Positions 48,771-56,090 of a stretch of DNA of 64,000 nucleotides are shown here, in pieces. Under the pieces are notes generated by a model. It was not told the DNA's origin and did no database searches. It saw only the letters and a program-made list of their open reading frames with translations. A program made the translations under genes and the position numbers. Origin of the DNA: Microbacterium abyssi (GTDB taxonomy: Bacteria; Actinomycetota; Actinomycetes; Actinomycetales; Microbacteriaceae); contig NZ_CP063815.1 of the NCBI RefSeq assembly GCF_015277895.1, positions 2,604,001 to 2,668,000 of the forward strand, in the 5' to 3' direction. Each line of letters opens with the position of its first letter. The first letter of the stretch is position 1.

Positions 48771-49526
48771 CTAGAGCACGCGCGAGAGGAAGTCCTGCGT
48801 GCGCGGATGCCGCGGGTTCGCGAGCACCTCGCGCGGATCGCCCTGCTCGACGATCGCGCCCGCGTCCATGAAGATCAGGCGGCTTCCGACCTCGCGTGCG
48901 AAGCCCATCTCGTGCGTGACGACGAGCATCGTCATGCCCTCGTCCGCGAGCGACCGCATGACCTGCAGCACCTCGCCGACCAGCTCGGGGTCGAGCGCAG
49001 AGGTCGGCTCGTCGAACAGCATCATGTCGGGGTTCATGCACAGTGCCCGCGCGATCGCGACGCGCTGCTGCTGACCGCCGGACAGGTGCCCCGGGTACGC
49101 GGAAGCCTTCTCGCTGAGCCCCACCCGCGCGAGCATCGCCAGCGCGACCTTCTCGGCCTCTGCCTTCGAGCGCTTCTTCACCCGCCGCTGCGCGAGCGTG
49201 AGGTTTCCCATCACGTCGAGGTGCGGGAACAGGTTGAAGCTCTGGAACACCATGCCGATGCGGGTGCGGACCCGGTCGATGTCGGTGTCCTCGTCGGTGA
49301 TGTCGATGCCCTCGACGAGGATCTCGCCGCCGGTGGGCTCTTCGAGCATGTTCACCGAGCGCAGCAGCGTCGACTTGCCCGAGCCCGACGGTCCGATGAT
49401 GCACACGACCTCGCCGCCGGTGACGGTGAGGTCGATCCCCTTGAGCACCTCGTTGTCGCCGAAGCTCTTGCGCAGACCCCGGACCTCGATGGCCGGCGCG
49501 TGGATGTCGATCAGATCGGTGCTCAT
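48771..49526 (-). CDS. Polar amino acid ABC importer ATPase (GlnQ type)
   Basis: This 251-residue ATPase matches the GlnQ/GltL group: Walker [22 protein letters not shown]-loop [18 protein letters not shown], signature [15 protein letters not shown], Walker [21 protein letters not shown] and the switch [11 protein letters not shown]. The ATG at 49526 overlaps the stop of the permease gene (ATGA). It forms an operon with the permease and the binding protein. The likely ligand is glutamate, glutamine or a similar amino acid. Confidence 0.95.
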   Translation of the reverse strand: MSTDLIDIHAPAIEVRGLRKSFGDNEVLKGIDLTVTGGEVVCIIGPSGSGKSTLLRSVNMLEEPTGGEILVEGIDITDEDTDIDRVRTRIGMVFQSFNLFPHLDVMGNLTLAQRRVKKRSKAEAEKVALAMLARVGLSEKASAYPGHLSGGQQQRVAIARALCMNPDMMLFDEPTSALDPELVGEVLQVMRSLADEGMTMLVVTHEMGFAREVGSRLIFMDAGAIVEQGDPREVLANPRHPRTQDFLSRVL

Positions 49527-50320
49527 CGCTGCCTCGCCATTCGTCGCTCGAGCCACGCGCTGAACCGCGTGAGAGGTATCGTCACGATCAGGTACAGCAG
49601 AGCCGCCATGATCAACGGAGTCGCGTTGCCGTTCTGAGTCGTGGCGTCGCGGGCGAAGGTGGTGAGCTCCTTCGACCAGATGAAGCTTCCCGCGATGAAC
49701 AGCAACGAGGTGTCCTTCAGCAGCAGCACGAACTCGTTCGTCAGCGGCGGGATGATGATCCGGAAGCCCTGCGGGATGACCACCCAGAAGGTGGTCGCCA
49801 GAGGCGACATACCCAGCGAGCGGGAGGCTTCGGTCTGCCCCTTCGGCACGGCCTGGAGACCGGCGCGGATCGTCTCGGCCATGTACGCCGAGGCGACGAG
49901 GATCAGGCCGACGAGGCCGAGAACGACCGGGCCGCCGAGGTCTTGATTGCGCACGCCGACGGCGATCGGCAGGATGTAGGCGATCGCGAAGATCGTCAGC
50001 AGCGCCGGAAGGCCGCGGAACAGCTCGATCCACACCGTGGCGATCCACCGGAACGGTGCGATCACCGAGAGCTTCATCAGCGCCAGCACGACGCCCAGCA
50101 GCAACCCGCCGAGGAACGCCACGGCGGTGAACCACAGCGTGTTCACGAGGCCCGTCGTGATGATCCCGGGGAGCATCTTGACGGCGACTTCGGGGTTGAA
50201 GAACAGCGGACCGAGTCGCGCCCAGTCCGCTGTCACGGCAGCCCACACCGCAAGCGCGATGAGGATCGCGTACACCGAGTAGCGGTACACCTTCTGCTTC
50301 TGAGTGCGCCTCAACGCCAT
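49523..50320 (-). CDS. Polar amino acid ABC importer permease (GlnP type)
   Basis: This 265-residue permease has five or six helices and the HisMQ-type block [24 protein letters not shown], with the EAA loop [46 protein letters not shown], which is characteristic of amino acid importers. The start ATG 50320 has AGGA eight bases before it; a TTG six bases further upstream is less well placed. A single permease gene suggests a homodimeric membrane part. Confidence 0.95.
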   Translation of the reverse strand: MALRRTQKQKVYRYSVYAILIALAVWAAVTADWARLGPLFFNPEVAVKMLPGIITTGLVNTLWFTAVAFLGGLLLGVVLALMKLSVIAPFRWIATVWIELFRGLPALLTIFAIAYILPIAVGVRNQDLGGPVVLGLVGLILVASAYMAETIRAGLQAVPKGQTEASRSLGMSPLATTFWVVIPQGFRIIIPPLTNEFVLLLKDTSLLFIAGSFIWSKELTTFARDATTQNGNATPLIMAALLYLIVTIPLTRFSAWLERRMARQR

Positions 50321-50355
50321 CGCCAAGGTCCTCTCGACCGACCGTCCCTACAAGC

Positions 50356-51180
50356 TCAGTTCGCGGAGAAGTAGGTGTCGTAGATCGTCTTGTAGTCGCC
50401 GCTGTCGCGGAGCTCCTGCAGCGCGCCGTTGACCGCCTCGAGCAGCTCGGCCTTCTCGCCCTTGGCGAAGGCGAAGCCATAGGACTCGCCGGTGTCGTAC
50501 TCTTCGACGATCTTGTAGTTGGGGTCGGCCTTCTCGTGCTCGATGTTGACCGGCTGGTCCTGCAGGATCGCATCGATCGTGCCGGCCTGGATCGCCGGCC
50601 ACAGCTCGCCGTCGGACGGGAGCTGCAGCAGCTCGGCGCCCTGGGCGTTCTCGGTGGCGTAGGCCTCGCCCGTCGTCCCCTGCTGGACGCCGACGATCTT
50701 GCCGTCGAGGTCGTCGATCGACTTGATCTCCGAGTCGGCGGGGACCAGCAGAGACTGCAGCGAGTCGTAGTACGGGTCGGAGAAGTCGAGGTTGGCCTTG
50801 CGCTCGTCGGTGATCGTCATGGCCGACGCTCCGATGTCGCAGGTGCCCGAGGCGAGGGTCGTACCGGACTGCAGGGCATCGAATCCGACGTCCTGCACGG
50901 CGAGCTTCAGGTCGAGCTTCTTCGAGATCGCGTCGAGCAGGTCGATGTCGAAGCCCGTGTAGCCGGTGCCGTTGTCGCCGCCCTCGAACTCGAACGGCGC
51001 GTACGGAATGTCGGAGCAGATGGTGAGCGTGCCCGCCTCGACGAGGCCGTAGTCGTCTCCTGCAGAGGTCGGGGCGTCGTCGCCTCCGGTCTCGTTGCCG
51101 CTGCTGGCACAGCCGGCGAGGGTGAGGGTGGCGGTCGCCGCGAGGGCGAGGCCGAGGATGAGATGACGGCGACGGGTCAT
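50356..51180 (-). CDS. Polar amino acid-binding lipoprotein (GlnH type)
   Basis: This 274-residue binding protein has a signal [24 protein letters not shown] with lipobox LAGC, then the family 3 fold: [31 protein letters not shown] and [16 protein letters not shown]. The Asp/Arg pattern that binds the amino acid backbone is in place, though specificity is unclear. GGAG lies eight bases before ATG 51180. A hairpin (GGGCC/GGCCC, 51199-51212) sits 18 bases upstream of the start, in the leader. Confidence 0.95.
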   Translation of the reverse strand: MTRRRHLILGLALAATATLTLAGCASSGNETGGDDAPTSAGDDYGLVEAGTLTICSDIPYAPFEFEGGDNGTGYTGFDIDLLDAISKKLDLKLAVQDVGFDALQSGTTLASGTCDIGASAMTITDERKANLDFSDPYYDSLQSLLVPADSEIKSIDDLDGKIVGVQQGTTGEAYATENAQGAELLQLPSDGELWPAIQAGTIDAILQDQPVNIEHEKADPNYKIVEEYDTGESYGFAFAKGEKAELLEAVNGALQELRDSGDYKTIYDTYFSAN

Positions 51181-51198
51181 GACCGCTCCAGACTGACG

Positions 51199-51212
51199 GG
51201 GCCATGAGGCCC
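51199..51212 (-). promoter_or_regulatory. Leader hairpin before the amino acid importer
   Basis: GGGCC and GGCCC pair around a 4-base loop, 18 bases before the binding-protein start codon and next to its ribosome site. A role in translation is possible but unproved. Confidence 0.35.
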
Positions 51213-51302
51213 GCGGACGGGTATGCAGATCATCCTGACACGGCGCAGGGCTGAATTCACACCTTGCCGGGTCACGTTTCCGTTTCGCCGCCCGGCCGCC
51301 GA

Positions 51303-51602
51303 TCAGATCTCGAAGTCGACTGCCACACGGGATGCCACGACGGAGCGGATGTACGCCGCCGCCTCTTCGTGGGCCGGGTGCACCTGGTACTGCTCCAGAT
51401 CGGCGACGGAATCGAAGTCGGCGACGAGCGTGACGTCCCAGTTCACGTCCGCGTAGACCGAGTTCGCGCCGGCCGAGATCGATCGCAGCTGGGGCACCAC
51501 GCCGTCCAGCGCGTTCAGGCGACGGGCGACCTCGGCCGCCTGCGCGCCGCGCTCGGCGGCATTCTCGCTCGCGAGCTTCCACGTGACGACGTGACGGATC
51601 AC
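51303..51602 (-). CDS. Dabb-family (stress-responsive A/B barrel) protein
   Basis: This 99-residue protein has the pattern of Dabb dimeric alpha/beta-barrel proteins: MIRHVVTWKLASENAAERGAQAAEVARRLNALDGVVPQLRSISAGAN and a later DFDSVADLEQYQVHPAHEEAAAYIRSVV with the conserved HPAH. Family members include stress proteins and small cyclases; no function can be given. The GTG start follows GGAGGGAGTCGAA. It lies 19 bases downstream of the glutaredoxin-like gene on the same strand, so the three small genes here may be co-transcribed. Confidence 0.88.
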   Translation of the reverse strand: MIRHVVTWKLASENAAERGAQAAEVARRLNALDGVVPQLRSISAGANSVYADVNWDVTLVADFDSVADLEQYQVHPAHEEAAAYIRSVVASRVAVDFEI

Positions 51603-51621
51603 TTCGACTCCCTCCGGTCGC

Positions 51622-51888
51622 TCAGCACGACCATCTGTTCTCCAGTCTCTGGCGCAGCTTGTCGGGCGAGACCCGCCAGTGCGCGTGCACCTCGTCGTCG
51701 ATCAGGACGACCGGGATCTTCTCCCACCACAGGTCGTACAGCACGGGATCGTCCTCGATGGATCGCTCGACGATCTCGATGTCATCGCCGATCTCGTCGG
51801 GCAGGCCGGCGACGACCTCTTCGACGATGCCGAGCGCCGTCGGGCACAGATGGCAGCCCTGCTTGCCGATGACCGTGATGGTCGTCAC
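51622..51888 (-). CDS. Glutaredoxin-like protein
   Basis: This 88-residue protein is a short thioredoxin-fold glutaredoxin-like protein with the redox motif CHLC at 12-15 in VIGKQGCHLCPTAL and the cis-Pro region KIPVVLIDDEVHAHWRV, matching the DUF836/glutaredoxin-2 type. The GTG at 51888 overlaps the rhodanese stop (GTGA), so the two are coupled. The pairing of a rhodanese with a small dithiol protein suggests sulfur transfer or persulfide reduction; this is inferred. Confidence 0.88.
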   Translation of the reverse strand: MTTITVIGKQGCHLCPTALGIVEEVVAGLPDEIGDDIEIVERSIEDDPVLYDLWWEKIPVVLIDDEVHAHWRVSPDKLRQRLENRWSC

Positions 51889-52187
51889 GCCGACGGCACC
51901 TCGATCGGCTTGCCCTCGGCGATCCATCCGCCGGTGCCGCCCTCGACGTTGGTCGCGTCGTATCCTCGCGCTTCGAGTGCCTGCACGACGCGCGCCGAGC
52001 GACCTCCGACCTGGCAGATGACGTCGAACGCCTCGGAGGGAAGCTCCGCGAGGCGCCCGCCGAGCTCGGACATCGGGATGTTCACAGCGCCGGGCACGTG
52101 ACCTGCGTCGAATTCGTCGCGCTCGCGCACGTCTATGAGCGGGACGCCCTCGCGTGCTGCGAGGTCGGCGGTGGTGATCGACTTCAT
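51885..52187 (-). CDS. Single-domain rhodanese
   Basis: This 100-residue protein is a rhodanese sulfurtransferase: the substrate-binding loop is CQVGGRSA with catalytic Cys58, and the family blocks PLIDVRERDEFDAGHVPGAVNIPMSEL and VEGGTGGWIAEGKPI are present. It has no signal peptide, so it is cytoplasmic. ATG 52187 follows GAGGA. It is coupled to the glutaredoxin-like gene. The longer frame to 52229 adds residues with no similarity. Confidence 0.93.
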   Translation of the reverse strand: MKSITTADLAAREGVPLIDVRERDEFDAGHVPGAVNIPMSELGGRLAELPSEAFDVICQVGGRSARVVQALEARGYDATNVEGGTGGWIAEGKPIEVPSA

Positions 52188-52233
52188 GGGTCCTCGGTTC
52201 TCCGTAGCGACAGATGCGGCGGGAGACACACGA

Positions 52234-52275
52234 AGCGCCCCGTCGACGAGCTCGCAGAGCTGGTCGGGGGCGCTC
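52234..52275 (-). terminator. Hairpin terminator after the bS22 gene
   Basis: On the minus strand AGCGCCCCCGAC pairs with GTCG-AC-GGGGCGCT, with a 2-base bulge, starting 14 bases after the TAA. The following sequence has only a weak T content. Confidence 0.5.
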
Positions 52276-52288
52276 GGTGTCTGGCCGC

Positions 52289-52387
52289 TTACTTCTTGTT
52301 GCGGCGCTGGTGGCGAGTCTTGCGAAGCAGCTTGCGGTGCTTCTTCTTCGCCATGCGCTTACGGCGCTTCTTGATGACTGAACCCAC
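52289..52387 (-). CDS. Small ribosomal protein bS22 / AURKAIP1-COX24-domain peptide
   Basis: This is a 32-residue, extremely basic peptide: GTG start, MGSVIKKRRKRMAKKKHRK then LLRKTRHQRRNKK. It matches the actinobacterial AURKAIP1/COX24-domain peptide known as bS22, which sits in the small ribosomal subunit near the decoding region. TGAGG lies five bases before the GTG. A hairpin terminator follows it. It is easily missed by gene finders because of its size. Confidence 0.93.
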   Translation of the reverse strand: MGSVIKKRRKRMAKKKHRKLLRKTRHQRRNKK

Positions 52388-52465
52388 GGAAACCTCACTA
52401 AGTCAGGGGCTGGGCGTCTCCGAAAATCGGACACCCGGGTACGGGCACGGAAAATGCCTCGGATC

Positions 52466-52471
52466 AGTTTA
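52466..52471 (-). promoter_or_regulatory. Possible -10 element of the bS22 gene
   Basis: TAAACT (minus strand) lies about 80 bases before the bS22 start in an AT-richer patch. No convincing -35 element is visible. Confidence 0.35.
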
Positions 52472-52523
52472 GCAAACGCGACACCATGCGAAGTGCACTC
52501 CGTCGCGCCGGCTCGTCCCGCCG

Positions 52524-52715
52524 TCAGCCGACGTCGGAGATGGGGCGCTGCAGCGCATTCGCGACGGCGGTCTCCGGCACTCGATAGCTGCGTCCGAATC
52601 GGATCGCCGGCAGGTCGCCGGAGTGCACGAGGCGGTACACGGTCATCTTGGACACGCGCATGAGTTCTGCGACCTCTGCGACCGTGAGGAATCGGACTTC
52701 AGGAACATCGGGCAT
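52524..52715 (-). CDS. BldC-like helix-turn-helix protein
   Basis: This 63-residue protein is a single MerR/excisionase-type winged helix: VRFLTVAEVAELMRVSKMTVYRLVHSGDLPAIRFGRSYRVPETAV. It closely resembles the actinobacterial developmental regulator BldC, which binds direct repeats cooperatively. No integrase is nearby, so an excisionase role is unlikely. ATG 52715 was chosen because AAGGGG lies upstream and the conserved domain begins there; a frame to 52811 is unsupported. It has a clear promoter and a short leader. Confidence 0.9.
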   Translation of the reverse strand: MPDVPEVRFLTVAEVAELMRVSKMTVYRLVHSGDLPAIRFGRSYRVPETAVANALQRPISDVG

Positions 52716-52743
52716 CCCACGTACCCCTTTCTGGTGATGCCCA

Positions 52744-52773
52744 ACTCTATGGGGAAGACGGGACGCCTGTAAA
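52744..52773 (-). promoter_or_regulatory. Promoter of the BldC-like gene
   Basis: TTTACA (52768-52773) and TAGAGT (52744-52749) on the minus strand are 18 bases apart. The leader would be about 22 bases and includes the ribosome site. Confidence 0.6.
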
Positions 52774-52811
52774 CCCACGGGACGAATGTGGTCTATGTGA
52801 CTGCTGTGCAT

Positions 52812-53735
52812 TCACTGTCGACGAGCCGTACGCTCACGCGCATCCTTCAGCACCTGCCGCTCGATCTTGCGGGCGTCCCACAGCGCCTTCTCGGCTGCAC
52901 GCACGGCCTTGCGGGCCTCGCGCACCTTCTTGTCCTCGGCGAGTTCGGCAGGCTCGGACTGGAGCCAGGTGTCGGGCTGGACCCTCGGTTCGTCGCGATC
53001 GATGCTCGCGATGTACGCCTCGACGCCATCGAACACGCGCTCGATCCCGAAGTGGAACGGGTCGTCCTCGGACAGGAACACTCCCGCCTCGATCGCCGCG
53101 CGCAGCGAGGGGAACTCCTCCGCCGTGATCACCCTGTCGAACAGCTCGGCCTCGTAGACGGTGATCTGCTCGGGAGACATGCCCGTCGACCGCGCCTGCT
53201 GGGCATAGCCCGCGATCACGATTCCGTACCAGCGCGCAGCCCCTGTGACGGCGAGCGCGACCGCGAGGCGATCACCCTCGTCGAGAGGAGTCCCATCGAG
53301 ACTCTCCAGCGCGGCATCCAGCCAGGCGGAGCTGCTCGGCGTGATCGGCGAACCCGTGATCGGGATCGAGAGCAGCCACGGGTGCGCGAGATAGAGCCGC
53401 GCCTGCGCCTCGAACAGCGCCCGCAGCTTCGCCCGCCAGCCGTCCTCCTGACGGTGTTCTTCGGGCGGGAGCCCCGTGGCCTCCTCCTGCATGAGCAGCA
53501 GCAGATCGTCCTTCGCGGTGACGTACCGGTACAGCGACATCGGCGTGAATCCGAGTCGGGCGGCGACGGCCGCCATCGACACCGCGCCGATCCCGTCGGC
53601 ATCCGCAAGCTCGACCGCGGCCTCGACGATCTTCTCGACGCTCATCTCGCGCTTGGGCCCGCGCTGTGGATTGGCCGCCACACCCCACGCGAGTGCGATG
53701 CCTCTGGGCAGCTCCGGGGGTTCGATGTCGCTCAT
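52812..53735 (-). CDS. TetR-family regulator with tetracycline-repressor-like C-domain
   Basis: This 307-residue protein has the TetR DNA-binding domain (SVEKIVEAAVELADADGIGAVSMAAVAARLGFTPMSLYRYVTAKDDLL) and a C-terminal domain of the TetR_C type. A charged helical tail of about 50 residues follows (EDKKVREARKAVRAAEKALWDARK), longer than usual for the family and possibly a coiled coil. The ATG lies six bases after TAGGAT, so it may be leaderless. It is divergent from a DrrAB-type exporter, and palindromes lie in the shared gap, so it probably controls that exporter. Confidence 0.93.
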   Translation of the reverse strand: MSDIEPPELPRGIALAWGVAANPQRGPKREMSVEKIVEAAVELADADGIGAVSMAAVAARLGFTPMSLYRYVTAKDDLLLLMQEEATGLPPEEHRQEDGWRAKLRALFEAQARLYLAHPWLLSIPITGSPITPSSSAWLDAALESLDGTPLDEGDRLAVALAVTGAARWYGIVIAGYAQQARSTGMSPEQITVYEAELFDRVITAEEFPSLRAAIEAGVFLSEDDPFHFGIERVFDGVEAYIASIDRDEPRVQPDTWLQSEPAELAEDKKVREARKAVRAAEKALWDARKIERQVLKDARERTARRQ

Positions 53736-53741
53736 GCCCTC

Positions 53742-53747
53742 ATCCTA
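53742..53747 (-). promoter_or_regulatory. Leaderless -10 element TAGGAT
   Basis: TAGGAT (minus strand) ends six bases before the ATG of the TetR gene. Confidence 0.5.
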
Positions 53748-53750
53748 CTT

Positions 53751-53778
53751 CTGTTTATTTAGTAAACAGTGTGTTACT
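53751..53778. promoter_or_regulatory. Palindromic operator between TetR and DrrA-like genes
   Basis: CTGTTTA and TAAACAG (53751-53769, 5-base centre) form a perfect palindrome, and AGTAA/TTACT (53761-53778) overlaps it. The site is AT-rich against its surroundings and lies just upstream of the TetR start. Confidence 0.7.
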
Positions 53779-53834
53779 GTCATACACAGTTGTTAGCGGC
53801 GTACACAGTTTCCCCTACACAGAAGGATCTGCTC

Positions 53835-54731
53835 ATGACGACACCAGCCATCGAAGTACGCGGGCTCCGCAAGGCGTTCGGCGCACAGACCGTGATCGAC
53901 GGTCTCGATCTCACCGTCTCGCGCGGTGAGGTCTTCGCGCTGCTCGGCCCGAACGGCGCCGGTAAGACCACGGTCATCAACATCCTCACCACCCTCACCG
54001 AGCCGGATGCCGGCACCGCCACCGTCAGCGGGTTCGACGTGGCATCCGCCGCGATGCAGGTGCGCCGCCGGATCAGCCTCACCGGCCAGTCCGCTGCGGT
54101 CGATGACGCCCTCAGCGCGATCGAGAACGTGGTGATGTTCGCGCGTCTCGCCGGCCTCTCCGGTTCCGCGAGCCGTCGCCGCGCGAAAGAACTCCTGGAG
54201 GGCTTCGGACTGATGGATGCCGCGAGCCGGCGCGTCGCGACGTTCTCCGGCGGCATGCGCCGCCGGCTCGACCTGGCGCTCAGCTTCGTCGTCACACCGG
54301 AGGTACTGTTCCTCGACGAGCCCACCACCGGTCTCGACACCCTCAGCCGACGCGACCTCTGGGACATCATCCGCTCGCTCGCCTCGGCGGGGACGACCGT
54401 GTTCCTCACCACGCAGTACCTCGAAGAGGCCGACCAGCTCGCCGACCGCATCGCCGTGCTGCACGACGGACGCGTCGCCGCGCTCGGCACGGCCGCAGAG
54501 CTCAAGGCTCGCGTCGGCGGCGACACCGTCGAGTTGCACGACGAGCATGGCGCACTGCTGCGCGAGATCGCGACAGACGGGTCCGTGCCCGGCCTGCGGC
54601 GAGCGCTCGACGAACTCGACCAGCAGGGCGCCGAGGGCACCGTGACCCTCCGCCGCCCCACCCTCGACGATGTCTTCCTGGCAGTCACGGCATCGGAGCA
54701 CGCTCCGACCTTCACGAAGGAGAACGCATGA
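53835..54731 (+). CDS. ABC exporter ATPase, DrrA type
   Basis: This 298-residue ATPase matches the daunorubicin-resistance DrrA group: Walker A GPNGAGKTT, signature FSGGMRRRLDLALSF, Walker B EVLFLDEPTTGLDTLSRRDLW and switch TTQYLEEADQLADRIAVL. The C-terminal extension (EGTVTLRRPTLDDVFLAVT) is typical of the group. AGAAGGA lies seven bases before ATG 53835. It pairs with the membrane gene that follows by ATGA overlap. A role in drug or lipid export is likely, under control of the divergent TetR regulator. Confidence 0.95.
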   Translation: MTTPAIEVRGLRKAFGAQTVIDGLDLTVSRGEVFALLGPNGAGKTTVINILTTLTEPDAGTATVSGFDVASAAMQVRRRISLTGQSAAVDDALSAIENVVMFARLAGLSGSASRRRAKELLEGFGLMDAASRRVATFSGGMRRRLDLALSFVVTPEVLFLDEPTTGLDTLSRRDLWDIIRSLASAGTTVFLTTQYLEEADQLADRIAVLHDGRVAALGTAAELKARVGGDTVELHDEHGALLREIATDGSVPGLRRALDELDQQGAEGTVTLRRPTLDDVFLAVTASEHAPTFTKENA

Positions 54732-55540
54732 CCACCGCAATCGCCGCCGTCGCGGCATCCGCCCCCGCCGTCCGCCCGCCGCTGCGCGGCCTCACCGCGG
54801 AGTCCGTCTTCGTCGGCCGGAGCCTTCGCCACTCCCTGCGCGACGGGGAGTCGCTGCTGATGGCGATCTTGCTCCCCGTCATGCTCATGCTCATGTTCAC
54901 CTGGGTGTTCGGCGGGGCGATCGACCCCTCCGGCGCCTACGTCGACTACGTCGTGCCGGGCATCATCCTGACCTGCGCGGGTTTCGGCGCCTCATCCACC
55001 GCCGTGTATGTCGCGAACGACATGCGCACCGGGATCATCGACCGCTTCCGCACCATGCCGGTGCGGTCGGGCGCGGTTCTCACCGGGCATGTGGTCGCGA
55101 GCCTGGTGCGCAACCTCGTCGCCACTGCGATCGTGATCGGCGTCGGCGTACTCGTCGGCTTCCGCCCGACCGCGAACTTCGGCGAGTGGGGGCTGATGGC
55201 TCTGTTCATCACGCTGTACCTGCTGGCGATCACCTACCTGTTCGCGGCCATCGGGCTCGCGGCAGGCTCGCCGGAGGGCGCCAACGGCTACGGCTTCATC
55301 CTGCTGTTCCTGCCGTATCTCTCCAGCGCCTTCGTTCCGGTGGCGAGCATGCCGGACTGGCTGCAGCCGGTGGCCGAGCATCAGCCGATCACGCCGATCG
55401 TCGAGACGATCCGGAGCCTGCTGATGGGGACGGATGCCGGAACGCAGCCGATCTGGGCCGTGTTGTGGTGCGTCGGCATCCTCATCGTGGCGGCCGTGTG
55501 GGGCGCGTGGCTGTTCCGCCGCAAGGCCGGTCAGCGCTGA
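54728..55540 (+). CDS. ABC-2 type exporter permease, DrrB type
   Basis: This 270-residue permease has six helices in the ABC-2 pattern: LLMAILLPVMLMLMFTWVFGG, then YVVPGIILTCAGFGAS, then LLAITYLFAAIGLAAGS and the conserved NGYGFILLFLPYLSSAFVPVASMPDWLQPVAEHQPITPIVETIRSLLMG. It forms the exporter with the DrrA-type ATPase and its start overlaps the ATPase stop. The last gene of the operon ends 37 bases before a convergent ArsR gene. Confidence 0.94.
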   Translation: MTTAIAAVAASAPAVRPPLRGLTAESVFVGRSLRHSLRDGESLLMAILLPVMLMLMFTWVFGGAIDPSGAYVDYVVPGIILTCAGFGASSTAVYVANDMRTGIIDRFRTMPVRSGAVLTGHVVASLVRNLVATAIVIGVGVLVGFRPTANFGEWGLMALFITLYLLAITYLFAAIGLAAGSPEGANGYGFILLFLPYLSSAFVPVASMPDWLQPVAEHQPITPIVETIRSLLMGTDAGTQPIWAVLWCVGILIVAAVWGAWLFRRKAGQR

Positions 55541-55576
55541 GCTGCCCGCGAAGGGTCGGGGTCTGGGCTGCGAGGC

Positions 55577-55993
55577 TCAGGCCCCGAGGCGCTTGAGGGC
55601 TGTGGTGACGACGTGCTTCGCGGATGCCGCGGCACGGCCGACGACCTCGGCGGCATGCGCTGCACCATCCGGCAGAGGGATCAGCGACAGGTCGATATCG
55701 GGCGCCTCGTCGCCGAACGCATCGACGAGGAACGGGACCAGCCAGTCGTCGACGACCTCGAGCGGCTCGACCTCGATGCTGTAGAAACGGCGCTGACCGT
55801 CCTCGCGGACGCTGACGAGCTCCGCGTCGCGCAGCACCTTGAGGTGCTTCGAGACGGTGGGCTGACTGATGCCGAGTTCGCTGACGATCTGCGAGACGCT
55901 GGTGCCGGCATCCCCTTCTGTCGACCGCCGCAGCAGGAGCTGGAGGATGTCGCGCCTCGTGCCGTCTGCGATCACGTCGAAGATGTCCGTCAT
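55577..55993 (-). CDS. ArsR-type winged-helix regulator
   Basis: This 138-residue protein has an ArsR-like domain: IFDVIADGTRRDILQLLLRRS...TSVSQIVSELGISQPTVSKHLKVLRDAELVSVREDGQRRFYSIE. No metal-binding Cys motif is seen, so it probably responds to something else. The C-terminal 50 residues are unassigned. ATG 55993 lies seven bases after TACCCT, without a ribosome site, so it is likely leaderless. A longer frame to 56521 has no similarity. It is divergent from the potassium uptake genes, about 100 bases away. Confidence 0.9.
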   Translation of the reverse strand: MTDIFDVIADGTRRDILQLLLRRSTEGDAGTSVSQIVSELGISQPTVSKHLKVLRDAELVSVREDGQRRFYSIEVEPLEVVDDWLVPFLVDAFGDEAPDIDLSLIPLPDGAAHAAEVVGRAAASAKHVVTTALKRLGA

Positions 55994-56000
55994 GAAGTTC

Positions 56001-56006
56001 AGGGTA
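56001..56006 (-). promoter_or_regulatory. Leaderless -10 element TACCCT
   Basis: TACCCT (minus strand) ends seven bases before the ATG of the ArsR gene. Confidence 0.5.
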
Positions 56007-56090
56007 GTCGTCCCGCGCCCGGAGTACCATGACGAAGGCTCGGCGTGACCTGCGCGTCGGGCAGTCGCAGATGAGTCCGGGAGGAGCGCG

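Noticed and set aside
51600..51632. Degenerate family A-like fragment (CTTCGACTCCCTCCGGTCGCT)
   Set aside because: The match is short and lacks the GTTTCGTCTCG and CAACGACCC cores, so it may be chance.
52524..52715. Excisionase gene of a mobile element
   Set aside because: The domain is shared with BldC-type regulators and no integrase, attachment site or phage gene is nearby.
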